From Betaproteobacteria bacterium (GTDB lineage: Bacteria > Pseudomonadota > Gammaproteobacteria > Burkholderiales > Usitatibacteraceae): a stretch of 64,000 nucleotides of DNA. Positions 1-9,411 of this stretch are shown here, piece by piece. The position numbers were made by a program, and so were the translations under genes. The stretch lies in assembly GCA_016708825.1 (NCBI GenBank), contig JADJEZ010000002.1, forward strand, positions 62,001 through 126,000. Reading direction: 5' to 3'. A model generated the notes under the pieces. The model saw only the letters and a list, made by a program, of their open reading frames with translations. It was not told where the DNA came from and did no database searches. The number at the start of each line of letters is the position of its first letter. Position 1 is the stretch's first letter.

Positions 1-100
1 CGGCGATCGCGAGCAGGGTCACGAAGACGACGAAGCCCCCCGTGTAGAAGGTGTAGTACTTCTTCAGCTGCTGCGTGAATGACTTCTGGCTGGTGGCCAT
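1..100 (-). CDS. Sodium/solute (acetate-type) symporter large subunit, N-terminal fragment
   Basis: Only the first 33 codons are inside the window; the gene runs off the left edge. The visible protein starts MATSQKSFTQQLKKYYTFYT and then enters a hydrophobic stretch, as at the start of the large subunit of VC2705-type sodium:solute symporters. The ATG follows the DUF4212 stop with no spacer, and DUF4212 proteins are the usual small partner of this subunit. The substrate is inferred from context (acs and a CrbS/CrbR-like system upstream in the same direction) to be acetate or another short carboxylate. Confidence 0.75.
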   Translation of the reverse strand, partial: MATSQKSFTQQLKKYYTFYTGGFVVFVTLLAIA

Positions 101-367
101 TTAGTCTTCCTCCCCTTCGTGGACGCCGTGCTCGAGGTCGTTCTTGCGCATGGCGAGGGCGTAGTAGCCGATGATCGCCACGTAGACGACGCGCAAGCCC
201 TGGGCGGCCATGTAGAACGACAGCGGCCACCCGAAGATCTTGATCTCCGCGAGCGGAATGGCGAACCACGCCATCACGTAGGTGACCACGAACCAGATGG
301 CGAGCAGGATCGCCGTGAGCCTCAGGTTCTTCTGCCAGTAATCGATGTGAGACTGGGTGAGCTGCAT
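101..367 (-). CDS. DUF4212 small subunit of sodium/solute symporter
   Basis: This 88-residue membrane protein has two predicted helices, about residues 17-37 and 48-69, with a charged C-terminal tail ending EGEED. Length and layout fit the DUF4212 family (putative solute:sodium symporter small subunit), which is encoded directly before the large subunit, as here. The start is well supported by an AGGAGGAAGAAG ribosome site running into the ATG. The gene lies 283 bp downstream of the CrbR-like regulator and probably has its own promoter in that gap. The ribosome site has a 10-base perfect complement in the small RNA at 22713-22826. Confidence 0.85.
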   Translation of the reverse strand: MQLTQSHIDYWQKNLRLTAILLAIWFVVTYVMAWFAIPLAEIKIFGWPLSFYMAAQGLRVVYVAIIGYYALAMRKNDLEHGVHEGEED

Positions 368-650
368 CTTCTTCCTCCTGATTGATCGTTATCCTCGGAA
401 CGGGTGGTCCGTCCGGGCCGGTCGAAGTGCCGGGGCGCCAACGCGGGGCGCTTGATCGGCTCGGGTCGCGGTCGATGCCAGCTGAAGGGGGAACGACGGA
501 ATCCACCGCGGCCCGTGCCGGCGCTCGCGCCCCGCCATCCCTCTTGCCGGGGACTGGCCGGGCGCCGCCGATTATTGTTCTTGGGTGGCCCTCCTCCTTA
601 CCGGGCGGATGCTAATGCGCCGGCCGACACGGGAGCAATTGGGGTTAACC
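368..650 (-). promoter_or_regulatory. Intergenic region upstream of the symporter genes
   Basis: This 283-bp gap separates the CrbR-like regulator gene from the DUF4212 gene. It contains the strong ribosome site at 368-379 and a second AAGGAGGAGG-like stretch on the minus strand near 590-600 with no good start behind it. GGGTTAACCC at 642-651 is a 10-bp palindrome touching the regulator stop codon. I see no convincing -35/-10 pair. An activator-dependent promoter would fit regulation by the neighbouring LuxR-type protein, but this is inference. Confidence 0.4.
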
Positions 651-1334
651 CTAACCCTCCGAACCCGGCCCCCTCGCCCCCCCGCCCCCTCGATCGGGTG
701 CCCTCGCGCCGAGAGTGGCCTGGACGAGTTCGGCGACCGAGTCGACCGCGAGCTTTTCCATGATGCGGGCGCGGTGCGCCTCCACCGTCTTGATGGAGAT
801 CTGCATCTCCTCGGCGATCAGTCGATTGACCTTTCCGGCGATTACCCGGTCCAGCACCTCCCGCTCGCGCTGGGTGAGCGTGGCCAGGCGATTGGCGCGC
901 GCCCTCGCCTCCTCGCGTCCCGCACGCGACTGCGCGTCCCGGAGCAGGCACTCGCGGACGAGGTCGACGATCTGGCGGTAGTCGAAGGGCTTCTCGATGA
1001 AATCGATCGCCCCGCTCTTCACCGCGAGCACGGCCTTCGGGACGTCGGCGCGGCCCGAGAGGAAAATCACCGGCATCTCGATGCCCGTCTCGATGAGGTA
1101 GCGCTGCAGGTCGAGCCCGCTCATGCCCGGCATGTAGAGATCGAGGACGAGGCAGCCCGGCGCGCCGGGCTTGTAGGCCTTCAGGAAGCTCTTCGCGTTC
1201 GGGAAGGACTCGGCGCGAATGCCATTGCGCTTCATGAGCCAACCCAGGAGCTCGCGAATCGACTCGTCGTCATCGATTACGTAGACCGTGGGCCCGGCAG
1301 GGTCCGGGCCCTCGACCGGAGGCTTCGGGTTCAC
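651..1334 (-). CDS. FixJ/LuxR-type response regulator, CrbR/ErdR-like
   Basis: The 227-residue protein has a receiver domain (acidic pocket D21-D23, phosphoacceptor D65, conserved K115) followed by a LuxR-type helix-turn-helix at about residues 148-205 (LTQREREVLDRV, then IAEEMQISIKTVEAHRARIMEKL). It starts with GTG; the upstream regulator's TGA overlaps this as GTGA, so the two are translationally coupled. In Vibrio and Pseudomonas the regulator encoded with the symporter-kinase (CrbR, also ErdR) activates acs and related acetate genes. Neighbours here are the same: CrbS-like kinase upstream, symporter downstream, acs in the same cluster. The C-terminal Gly/Arg tail is low-complexity. Confidence 0.85.
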   Translation of the reverse strand: MNPKPPVEGPDPAGPTVYVIDDDESIRELLGWLMKRNGIRAESFPNAKSFLKAYKPGAPGCLVLDLYMPGMSGLDLQRYLIETGIEMPVIFLSGRADVPKAVLAVKSGAIDFIEKPFDYRQIVDLVRECLLRDAQSRAGREEARARANRLATLTQREREVLDRVIAGKVNRLIAEEMQISIKTVEAHRARIMEKLAVDSVAELVQATLGARAPDRGGGGARGPGSEG

Positions 1335-1726
1335 TGCCCCTCCCCGGAGGCGGAGCCCGCGGCGGCCATAAGGCCCTTGGCGCGCTCCACGAGGTCCTGG
1401 GTGGAGAACGGCTTCGTGATGTAGTCGTCGGCGCCCGCCTCCAGGCCGCGCTCCACGTCACGATGGCCTCCCTTGGCGGTGAGCATGAGCACGCGCGTTT
1501 CCGCAAGCGAGGCGTCGGCACGGATCAGCCGGCAGAGCTCCAGGCCGCTTCGCCGCGGCAGCATGATGTCGAGGAGCACGAGATGGGGCCTGAAGGTGCC
1601 GAGGAGGGAGAGCGCTTCCTCGCCGTCGGTCGCGGCGCGCGTCTCGAAGCCGGCCTTGCGCATGAGGAACTCCAGCGACGTCACGATGCTGGGCTCGTCT
1701 TCCGCGATCAGCACACGTTTCGCCAT
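1331..1726 (-). CDS. Single-domain response regulator (receiver only)
   Basis: A 131-residue receiver without an output domain. The acidic pair is at residues 10-11 (IAEDEPS), the phosphoacceptor aspartate is in LLDIMLPRRSG (D53), and the conserved lysine is in ITKPF. The ATG is 8 bp after the kinase stop, and its own stop overlaps the GTG of the CrbR-like gene. It probably shares or buffers phosphate flow from the symporter-kinase, like CheY-type intermediates. Classical crbS/crbR descriptions do not require this extra receiver, so its role is inference. Confidence 0.85.
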   Translation of the reverse strand: MAKRVLIAEDEPSIVTSLEFLMRKAGFETRAATDGEEALSLLGTFRPHLVLLDIMLPRRSGLELCRLIRADASLAETRVLMLTAKGGHRDVERGLEAGADDYITKPFSTQDLVERAKGLMAAAGSASGEGQ

Positions 1727-1734
1727 GGCGAGTC

Positions 1735-4500
1735 TCAGGCGCCGGCGGCGAGGCTGCCCGGATCCGCGGCGCCCGCGGCCGCCGGCAGGTCGAAGGAGAA
1801 GACCGATCCGCGCCCCGGCTCGCTCTCGACCCACAGGCGTCCGCCGAAATGGCCCACGATGCGCCTGCAGATGGCCAGGCCGAGCCCGGTCCCCGAGGGC
1901 TTGTCCGTCAGGGTGTCGCCGACCTGGCGGAACTTCTCGAAGATCAGGGCCTGGTTTTCCGCGCTGATCCCGACGCCGTTGTCGGAAACGTCGACCCGGA
2001 CCGTGGATGCGTCGCACGACAGGCGCAATTCCACACGGCCCGACCCTGGCGTGCAGAACTTGGCGGCGTTCGACAGCAGGTTCAGCAGTACCTGCATCAG
2101 CCGGTCGCGATCGGCCATGACCCGGGGCGTGACGGGGGAAATCCTCATTTCGACCTGCACGCCGCGCGCCTTGAATATCGCGCTGGTCGCGTTGAGGGAC
2201 TCGAGCACGATTTCGCGCATGTCGAGTTCCGCCGTTCGCCACTCCGCGAGCCCCGACTCGATCTTCGCGAGGTCGAGCACCTGGTTGATCAGCCGGGTCA
2301 GGCGCTCCGACTCCTTGATCACGAGCGCGAGGAAGCGCTGCCGCTCCACGCCTTCCAGGTCGGGATTGTCGTGGAGGATCTCGGAGAACGCGCGGATCGA
2401 GGTGAGCGGCGTGCGCAGTTCGTGCGTGACCGTGGAGATGAAGTCGTCCTTCAGCCGGTCCAGCTCCTTCAGGCGCTCGTTCGCGGCCTTGAGCTCCAGG
2501 GTGGCGCTCTCCAGCTCCTGCTGCTTTTCCTCGAGGCGATGGCTGTAGGCGATCACCTGCGAGGCCTCGTCGATGATCGTCATCACCTCCTCGAGGCCCA
2601 GGGGCTCCTCCTGCGCGACGGTCGCGACCATGGTCTTCGCGCTCGCCGCCCCGATGGTGCCGGCCAATTGCAGCTCCGCGAAGCGCACGAGGTCGCGATC
2701 GCCCTCCAGCTCATCCACGCTCGTCACGCCGCGCAGCCGCGCGTAGGACATGAAGAGTTCCGCGGCCCTTGCCGGCCCCAGGAAGCGGCCGACGAGCGTC
2801 TGCAGCGCCGATGCCGAGGTCGCCCCGCGCCAGGCCGAACCCGGCTCGCCCGTCTGCTGGTACACGTCCACGAAGAGGGTGGCCTGGACGTGCTCGGCCG
2901 CGCTTTGGCGGCGGACCACGGACCCGATCAGGTAGGCGCCCACGTTGGCGATCATGCTCCAGATCATCGCATGGGTGATCTGGTCGAGCCCGGCCAGCCC
3001 GAAGAGCTGCGTGGGCCGCAGGAGTTCCAGGCCCCAGGGCCCCTGCTCCACCAGCTCCGCGTCGAGCCAGCCCGACTTCGCGAAAGCCGGGAGCAGGAGC
3101 GTATAGACCCAGACGGTGAAGCCGGCCGAGAGCCCTGCCAGCGCGCCCAGCCGCGTTCCGCCCTTCCAGTACAGCCCGCCGATGACCGCGGGCGCGAACT
3201 GCGCCACCGCCGCGAAGGAAATGAGGCCGATGGAGACGAGCGCGTAGGCCTCGCCCGCGAGCAGGTAGTAGAAGTAGCCGCCCATGAGCAGCGCGATGAT
3301 CGCCGCGCGACGGATATCCAGCAGCAGGCTCGAGAGGTCGCGCTGCTCCGTGAGGCGGAAAGCGCGCGTGCGAAGCAGCACCGGCATCACGAGGTCGTTG
3401 CAGATCATCGTCGACAGCGCGATGGTCTCGACGATCACCATGCCCGTGGCCGCGGAAAGCCCGCCGATGAACACGAGCAGCGCCAGCCCTTCGGCCTTCT
3501 GGACCATGGGAAGCGTCAGCACGAAGGTATCGGCGTCCACCTCGCCTTGCGGGAAGTGCAGCACCCCGCCGAACGCGATCGGCAGCACGAAGATGTTGAT
3601 CGCCAGCATGTACAGCGGGAAGACCCAGGCCGCGCGCCTCAGGTGGCGCTCGTCCGTGTTCTCGATCACCGCAACCTGGAACTGGCGCGGCAGGAAGATG
3701 ATCGCGAGCATGGAAAGCACCGTGAGCCACACCCAGCTCGCATAGCTTCCGGCCGCAGCTCCGAGAGGCGCCATCAGGATGCCCAGGTCCGGGCGGCTGG
3801 CCGCGCGCGCAAAGAGATCGCCCAGGCCGTCGTACATGAAGAAGGCGACATAGGATCCGACCGCCAGGAAGGCGATGAGCTTCACGATGGATTCGAAGGC
3901 GATCGCCGCCACCATGCCCTCGTGGCGCTCCGCGGCGTCGAGCTGGCGGGTGCCGAAGGCGATGGCGAAGAGCGCCATGAAGAGCGCGACGTAGAAGGCC
4001 GTGTCCTGCATGACCACCATCGATCCCACCTTGGGGGGCATCACGATCTCGGGATAGCCCAGGAGGATCTGGAAGCTGTTCGAGACGGCCTTCAGCTGCA
4101 GCGAGATGTAGGGCAGGATGCCGATGACGGCGATGATCGTCACGAGGCCGCCGATGAGCGCGCTCTTGCCGTATCGGGAGGCCACGAAATCGGCGAGCGA
4201 CGTGGTGCGGTTCAACCGGACGATGCGCACCATCTTGCGCAGGACGAACCACCCCAGCAGCATCATGAGCGTCGGCCCGATGTAGATGGGCAGGAAACCC
4301 ACACCGTCCGTCGCGGCCCGCCCGACACTGCCGTAGAACGTCCAGGCCGTCGCGTAGACCGCGAGCGACAGGCTGTACACCCAGGCATTGGAGATGATCG
4401 AGCGGCCCGCGGCCGCCCGCTTGTCCGCGAACCAGGCGACCGCGAAGAGCAGCCCGATGTAGGCGAACGAAACCGTGATGATGACCCAGCCCTGCAGCAC
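1735..4500 (-). CDS. CrbS/MxtR-like sensor kinase: sodium/solute symporter fused to histidine kinase
   Basis: The 921-residue protein begins with an SLC5-type symporter module of about 13 transmembrane helices (residues about 5-560). A cytoplasmic linker with coiled-coil character (EEKQQELESATLELKAANER) follows, then a HisKA box (HELRTPLTS, histidine near residue 690) and an HATPase domain with N box (LLNLLSNAAKF), G1 (DNGVGIS) and G2 (GTGLGLAI). This is the CrbS/MxtR architecture, in which the transporter domain is thought to couple acetate-related flux to phosphorylation of a LuxR-type regulator. Two regulators follow within 8 bp. The start codon ATG lies 12 bp downstream of the small membrane protein gene. 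Confidence 0.92.
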   Translation of the reverse strand: MLQGWVIITVSFAYIGLLFAVAWFADKRAAAGRSIISNAWVYSLSLAVYATAWTFYGSVGRAATDGVGFLPIYIGPTLMMLLGWFVLRKMVRIVRLNRTTSLADFVASRYGKSALIGGLVTIIAVIGILPYISLQLKAVSNSFQILLGYPEIVMPPKVGSMVVMQDTAFYVALFMALFAIAFGTRQLDAAERHEGMVAAIAFESIVKLIAFLAVGSYVAFFMYDGLGDLFARAASRPDLGILMAPLGAAAGSYASWVWLTVLSMLAIIFLPRQFQVAVIENTDERHLRRAAWVFPLYMLAINIFVLPIAFGGVLHFPQGEVDADTFVLTLPMVQKAEGLALLVFIGGLSAATGMVIVETIALSTMICNDLVMPVLLRTRAFRLTEQRDLSSLLLDIRRAAIIALLMGGYFYYLLAGEAYALVSIGLISFAAVAQFAPAVIGGLYWKGGTRLGALAGLSAGFTVWVYTLLLPAFAKSGWLDAELVEQGPWGLELLRPTQLFGLAGLDQITHAMIWSMIANVGAYLIGSVVRRQSAAEHVQATLFVDVYQQTGEPGSAWRGATSASALQTLVGRFLGPARAAELFMSYARLRGVTSVDELEGDRDLVRFAELQLAGTIGAASAKTMVATVAQEEPLGLEEVMTIIDEASQVIAYSHRLEEKQQELESATLELKAANERLKELDRLKDDFISTVTHELRTPLTSIRAFSEILHDNPDLEGVERQRFLALVIKESERLTRLINQVLDLAKIESGLAEWRTAELDMREIVLESLNATSAIFKARGVQVEMRISPVTPRVMADRDRLMQVLLNLLSNAAKFCTPGSGRVELRLSCDASTVRVDVSDNGVGISAENQALIFEKFRQVGDTLTDKPSGTGLGLAICRRIVGHFGGRLWVESEPGRGSVFSFDLPAAAGAADPGSLAAGA

Positions 4501-4512
4501 GGCGCGTCCCCG

Positions 4513-4710
4513 CTAGGTCCCGCCCTCGATCACGACCGCCGCGAGCGCGATCGTCACCCCCCACGCGACGAACAGGTAGACGTAGAGAACCGGTACCCCT
4601 GCCGCGGTGGCGCCCACGTTGAAGAGCGCGAGGACGGGATAATTGAAGAGAAGGCACCCGAGCAGGAACAGGGACACGATGCGATACGCGCGCAGGCTCG
4701 GCTTTCTCAT
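4513..4710 (-). CDS. Small two-helix membrane protein of the crbS cluster
   Basis: A 65-residue protein with two hydrophobic segments, about residues 12-32 and 38-60, separated by a short loop. The ATG at 4710 is preceded by GAGGAG at good spacing; a longer in-frame reading to 4800 lacks this and has an Arg/Gly-rich non-protein-like extension. It ends 12 bp before the symporter-kinase start. I do not recognise a named family. Its size, topology and position suggest an accessory subunit of the kinase's transporter domain, similar in idea to DUF4212 and DUF3311 partners of other symporters, but this is inference. Confidence 0.65.
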   Translation of the reverse strand: MRKPSLRAYRIVSLFLLGCLLFNYPVLALFNVGATAAGVPVLYVYLFVAWGVTIALAAVVIEGGT

Positions 4711-4818
4711 GGACTCCTCGGGAAGTCTGCGGGCGGAACCGCGGCCCCGTGGAGCCGCGCGCCCGGCGCTAGTAGAGTGCCCCGGCGCCCGCCTTGTCAA
4801 TCGAGCCGGCGCGGCCGG

Positions 4819-5517
4819 TCAGGAGAGCCAGCGGTCCGCCCCCGACAGGGAGACCAGCTGCCCGGCGGTCGACGCCCCGATTCCGGCGGCCGCCGGAAGG
4901 ACCATGAGCAGCAGCTGCGCCGTCGCAAGGCAGTCCGCGATCGCGCGGTGCCGGAAGGCCACCGGGATCGAGAACGTCTCGAGCCAGTCGTCCAGCCCGG
5001 AGAGCCGGCTCGCGTACCGGGGCCACACGAGCGGCGCGATGTCCGCGAGATCCAGCCACGGCCGCTTGAACGCGATGCCGAGGTGCCGATCGACGGCCCG
5101 GCGCAGCATCGTGGAATCGAACGGGGCGTGAAAGGCGACGAGCGGATCCTTGCCGACGAAGGCGAGGAAGGCGGCGAGCGCCTCGCGCGGATCCTCGCCC
5201 TGCGTCTGTTCGGTGCCCCCGATGCCGTGGATCTCGATGTTCGCGACCGTGCTCGGGGCCTCCTGGCGCAGGATCACCTCGAAGCTGTCGGCCAGGTCGA
5301 TCTGGCCGTCGACGACGGCCAGGGCTCCCACCGCGATCAAGGTGTCGCTCACCGCCTCGAGGCCGCCCGACTCCACGGCGACCACGACCCATCTTCCCTT
5401 GGCCGGCGGGCGACCGCGCTCGTACTCGGCGAGGCCGCGCCAGCGCTCGACGGAGCGCGCCACCGCTTCCGGGAGCGAGGCGCGGGCGCGGCGGAAGGGC
5501 CAGATCGAGGAAATCAC
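4819..5517 (-). CDS. DnaQ-like 3'-5' exonuclease domain protein, motif I degenerate
   Basis: The 232-residue protein has a DEDDh exonuclease fold: motif II in FHAPFDSTMLRRAV and motif III in HRAIADCLATAQLL are intact. Motif I reads VVVAVESGGL, so the first metal-binding aspartate (expected D-x-E) is alanine at residue 47, while E49 remains. The codon is GCC in the sequence given. Homologues sit in many proteobacterial acs/crbS clusters, annotated as DNA polymerase III epsilon-like. The gene follows the DUF294 protein by 12 bp. Loss of the first Asp should cripple catalysis, so a regulatory or binding role, or a sequence error, should be considered. Confidence 0.8.
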   Translation of the reverse strand: MISSIWPFRRARASLPEAVARSVERWRGLAEYERGRPPAKGRWVVVAVESGGLEAVSDTLIAVGALAVVDGQIDLADSFEVILRQEAPSTVANIEIHGIGGTEQTQGEDPREALAAFLAFVGKDPLVAFHAPFDSTMLRRAVDRHLGIAFKRPWLDLADIAPLVWPRYASRLSGLDDWLETFSIPVAFRHRAIADCLATAQLLLMVLPAAAGIGASTAGQLVSLSGADRWLS

Positions 5518-5529
5518 CGCCGCGGGGCC

Positions 5530-7271
5530 CTAGAGCTGATAGTCCAGTGCAACCCGGTTCTGCAGCTTGCGTGCCTGCCTGAGGGACTCGCGCAGGATGC
5601 GGCGATCGAGGCTGTTCAACGAATCCGGGTCGATCCGGTTCGGCTCCGACGCCCCGAGCCCCGGTCGAGGCTGTCCTGGGCGCGCAGTCGCAGCATCTGG
5701 ACGAACTGGAAGGCGTCGATGGCTTCCCCGCCGACGATGTCCCCGAAAAGGCCCAGGGGAGGGCGCGTCTGCAGAGCGTTGGCCGCCATCTGCCGGAGGA
5801 AGACGGGCCGGTCCTTCACGTGGGCCAGCAGGAATTCGCGAAGCCGGTCGACCAGGCTCGCGTCGCCGTGGAGCGCGCGGAAGTCGAAGAAGATCGAGGC
5901 ATTGAGCAGCGCCTCGGGATCCGAGTTGCGAATCCAGTCGTCGAAACGGTGGAACCACTCCGCGAGGCTCAGGCACCACGCCGGGTTGCGCGCCATGATG
6001 TCGCCCTTGCACAGGGGAAACCCGCAGGCATCCAGCGCACGGTTCACCTGGTCGGCGAACGCGAGGAGCTTTTTCCTCGTGGCGTCCCGGTCGTCGCCTT
6101 CCGCGTCGGGAAAGATGATGGCATTGTCCTGGTCCGTCGCGAGCGTCTGCTCGTTGCGGCCCTCGCTCCCCAGGCCCATCCAGCAGAACCCGATGCCGGC
6201 CACGTCGTGCTCGCGACGCGCGAGTTCGATCGCCCGCTCGGTGACCGCATCGTTCAAGGCCGAGATGAACTGCGTGAGCTGTTCGGCGGCCACCCCCTGC
6301 GCGAGCATGGCCGTGCCGAGCTCCCGGACCTCACGGGCCGCGAAGGCTAGGGCGTCGACCGTCTCGGCGCGGCCGATGTCCTTGCGAAGCCCCTGCATCG
6401 ACAGGCGCTGCAAGCCAAACAGGTCGCGCTCGGAGATCACTCCCATGAGCCGGTCGCCTTCGATGACCAGCACGTGGCGAAAGCCCTTCCTCGCCATCAA
6501 CTGCGCCGCCTCGGACAGGGCGCTCCCCGCCGCGAGCGTGGCCGGGTCGCGCGTCATCACCTCCGACACCGGCCGGTCCAGCGGTTGCGCGGCGAGCGCG
6601 ACACGATTGAGGACGTCGGTCTGCGTGAATATCCCCGATGGGGCCCCGTCGCCGCCGGTCAGGACGATCGAGCCGATTCGCCGCGACTTCATCAGTTCCA
6701 GCACCTGGCGCACGCTCGCCGATTCCGGAAGCGTAACCGGCGCATGACGCAGGGCGTTCCGGAGCGGAGAAGCCATCGTGAGCTCGTCGGCAGCGCGGCT
6801 GGAGTACGCCTCGCGCGTCCCTCTCGTGGAGGCGGCCAGCAGCGCAGCCAGGCGCCGCGTGCAGAAGGCGTGGAACTCCGGGCTGCTCGACATCACCTCC
6901 TTGAAGCGGACCTCGTCGAGCACGTAGCAGAAGGTGTCTTTGAGGGCGGTGTAGCGCAGCGTGGTGGCGCGCGCGGCGACGAGCGCGCCGATCGGAAAGC
7001 ACTCGCCATCGGTGAGCGTGGCGGCCATCGTGTGGAGCGAGACCTGCGTGGGTTCGTCGGCCTGCACGGCGCCGCGCTGGATGATGAAGAGCGAGTCGAT
7101 GATCCCGTTTTCGGGCGACAGTATCACCGTGTCGCGGGCGAAATAGCGCAGCTTGAGGCCGCCGGCGAGGTGGGCGAGGTCCGCCTCCGCCATCGCATCG
7201 AAGGGCGCATGCTTGCGCAGGATGTCCGCGGTGGCGGCGACGAGGAGCGGCGGCGGCTGGCGTTCGTTCAT
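5530..7271 (-). CDS. cNMP-binding/CBS/DUF294 nucleotidyltransferase-like signalling protein (apparent frameshift near 5652)
   Basis: Domains in order are a cyclic-nucleotide-binding-like fold (about residues 15-135), two CBS motifs (about 155-275), a DUF294 nucleotidyltransferase-like domain (GLGSEGRNEQ near residue 360, then TDQDNAII) and a DUF294 C-terminal helical domain. This architecture is typical of the protein next to acs. The frame runs to a stop at 5616, but the family's C-terminus (NRIDPDSLN, then RQARKLQNRVALDYQL) continues in another frame to a TAG at 5530. Adding one base to the CCCC run at 5652-5655 restores it. The ATG at 7271 is preferred over an upstream TTG at 7319. Confidence 0.82.
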
Positions 7272-7377
7272 GGCCAAAAGTGTTCCATGCTTCGGCGCGC
7301 CCGGAATGACGGCCGTCAATCGGGCGCGGACAGGGAGTGCGCGCTCCCTTCCGCGCCACCCCTGTCCGCACCGAGGC

Positions 7378-9348
7378 CTACAGCGGTTGCTTGAGCTGCT
7401 CCAGGATCGCCGGGTTCTCGAGCGTGGATACGTCCTGGGTGATCTCCTCGCCCTTGGCGAGGACGCGCAGCAGCCTGCGCATGATCTTGCCGGATCGCGT
7501 CTTCGGAAGGTTGTCGCCGAAACGGATTTCCTTGGGCTTCGCGATGGGGCCGATCTCCTTGCCGACCCAGTCCCGAAGCTCCTTCGCGAGCGCCCTGGCC
7601 GCGTCCCCCGTGGGGCGCTGGCCCTTGAGCACCACGAACGCCACGACGGCTTCTCCCGTCACGTCGTCCGGCCTCCCGACCACGGCCGCCTCGGCCACGA
7701 GCTTCGTGTTCGCGACCAGGGCCGACTCGATCTCCATCGTTCCCATGCGATGCCCGGAGACGTTGAGCACGTCGTCGATGCGCCCCATGATCGTGAAATA
7801 GCCCGTCTCCTTGTCGCGGATAGCGCCGTCGCCCGCGAGGTAGAGGGTTCCCCCCAGCTCCGCGGGGTAGTAGGACTTCCGGAACCGGTCGGGATCGCCC
7901 CAGATCGTGCGGATCATCGCGGGCCAGGGGCGTTTCACCACGAGGATGCCGCCCTGCCCGTTCGGGAGCTCATGGCCGGTCTCGTCGACGATCGATGCCA
8001 TGATCCCCGGCAGCGGCAGCGTGCAGGAGCCCGGCACGAGCGGCGTGGCTCCCGGCAAGGGCGTGATCATGTGGCCTCCCGTCTCCGTCTGCCAGAACGT
8101 GTCGACCACGGGGCAGCGCGACCCGCCCACCGTCCGGTAGTACCACATCCAGGCCTCCGGGTTGATCGGCTCGCCGACGGTACCGAGGATGCGCAGCGAC
8201 GAAAGGTCGTATTGCTTCGGCAACTCGCCTCCCGCCTTGATCAGGGAGCGGATCGCCGTCGGCGCGGTGTAGAAGACATTCACCTTGTGGTCCTGGATCA
8301 TCTTCCAGAAACGCCCCGCATCGGGATACGTGGGCACTCCCTCGAACACGATTTCCGTCGCCCCCACCGCGAGCGGCCCGTAGGCGATGTAGGTATGGCC
8401 CGTCACCCAGCCCACGTCGGCCGTGCACCAGAAGACGTCGGTGGGCTTGTGGTCGAACGTCCAGTTCATCGTGAGCATCGCGTGCAGCAGGTAGCCGGCG
8501 GTCGAATGCTGGACGCCCTTGGGCTTGCCCGTGGATCCCGAGGTGTACAGGATGAAGAGCGGATGCTCGGCATCGACCCAGGTCGGTTCGCACTCGTTGG
8601 GCTGGCCCTGGACCGCGTCGTGCCACCACTGGTCGCGCGGCGCGTGCATCGCCACCGCGGAACCGGAGCGCTTGTAGACGATCACCCGGCGGATGCTCTC
8701 GCAGCCGCCCATGGCGAGCGCCTCGTCGACCGCGGGCTTGAGCGGGATCTCCTTGCCGCCGCGGAACTGCCCGTCGGCGGTGATCACGGCGACGGCGCCC
8801 GCGTCGATGATCCGCTCCTGCAGGCTCTTGGCGGAAAAGCCGGCGAAGACCACGGAGTGGGTGGCGCCGATGCGCGCGCAGGCCTGCATCGCGACCACCG
8901 CCTCGATCGACATCGGCATGTAGACGAGGACGCGCTCGCCCTTGGCGATGCCGCCGGCCTTGAGCGCGTTGGCGAACCGGCAGACGCGGTGGTAGAGCTC
9001 CCGGTAGGTGACCTTGGTCACCTTCCCGTCGTCCGCCTCGAAGATGATCGCGACCTTGTCGGGCTGCGACTCCAGGTGCCGGTCGAGGCAGTTGTAGGAG
9101 GCGTTCAACTCGCCGTCGTGGAACCACCGGTAGAAAGGCGCCTTCGATTCGTCGAGGGTCTTCGTGAACGGCTTCGACCAGAGCAGGTTCTCGCGCGCGA
9201 GCCGCGCCCAGAAGCCCTCGAAATCGCGCCCCGCCTCGTCGCAGAGGGCCTGGTAGGCGACCATGCCGGATACATTTGCCTGCTTCACGAAAGCTTCCGC
9301 GGGCGGGAAGACGCGTTCCTCGTGGTGGACGGATTCGATCTTCGACAT
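7378..9348 (-). CDS. acs: Acetyl-CoA synthetase
   Basis: The 656-residue enzyme activates acetate to acetyl-CoA through acetyl-AMP. The length matches Acs. The AMP-binding signature LYTSGSTGKPKG is near residue 265, and the C-terminal domain has the PKTRSGKIMRR motif, whose lysine is acetylated in homologues. The ATG at 9348 is chosen because AGGAGG lies 8 bp upstream; a reading extended to 9453 has a basic, non-homologous leader. It is the first gene of the minus-strand acetate cluster. A 292-bp leader region with a stable stem-loop and a perfect palindrome precedes it, and no sigma-70 promoter is obvious, as expected for an activated gene. Confidence 0.96.
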   Translation of the reverse strand: MSKIESVHHEERVFPPAEAFVKQANVSGMVAYQALCDEAGRDFEGFWARLARENLLWSKPFTKTLDESKAPFYRWFHDGELNASYNCLDRHLESQPDKVAIIFEADDGKVTKVTYRELYHRVCRFANALKAGGIAKGERVLVYMPMSIEAVVAMQACARIGATHSVVFAGFSAKSLQERIIDAGAVAVITADGQFRGGKEIPLKPAVDEALAMGGCESIRRVIVYKRSGSAVAMHAPRDQWWHDAVQGQPNECEPTWVDAEHPLFILYTSGSTGKPKGVQHSTAGYLLHAMLTMNWTFDHKPTDVFWCTADVGWVTGHTYIAYGPLAVGATEIVFEGVPTYPDAGRFWKMIQDHKVNVFYTAPTAIRSLIKAGGELPKQYDLSSLRILGTVGEPINPEAWMWYYRTVGGSRCPVVDTFWQTETGGHMITPLPGATPLVPGSCTLPLPGIMASIVDETGHELPNGQGGILVVKRPWPAMIRTIWGDPDRFRKSYYPAELGGTLYLAGDGAIRDKETGYFTIMGRIDDVLNVSGHRMGTMEIESALVANTKLVAEAAVVGRPDDVTGEAVVAFVVLKGQRPTGDAARALAKELRDWVGKEIGPIAKPKEIRFGDNLPKTRSGKIMRRLLRVLAKGEEITQDVSTLENPAILEQLKQPL

Positions 9349-9411
9349 GCCGGTATTCCTCCTTTTTTCTGGTGCCTGCTCGGCGGCCTTCGGCCTTCTC
9401 GTGGCGGCTGG

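Noticed and set aside
640..662. Telomere-like CCCTAACCCT next to GGGTTAACCC
   Set aside because: It is only one and a half units at a gene end with no array; chance similarity.
1849..6747. A very long plus-strand open frame opposite the acetate locus
   Set aside because: It is antisense to several clear protein genes, rich in Arg, Asp, His and Gly, and lacks any domain. Such frames are expected shadows in GC-rich DNA.
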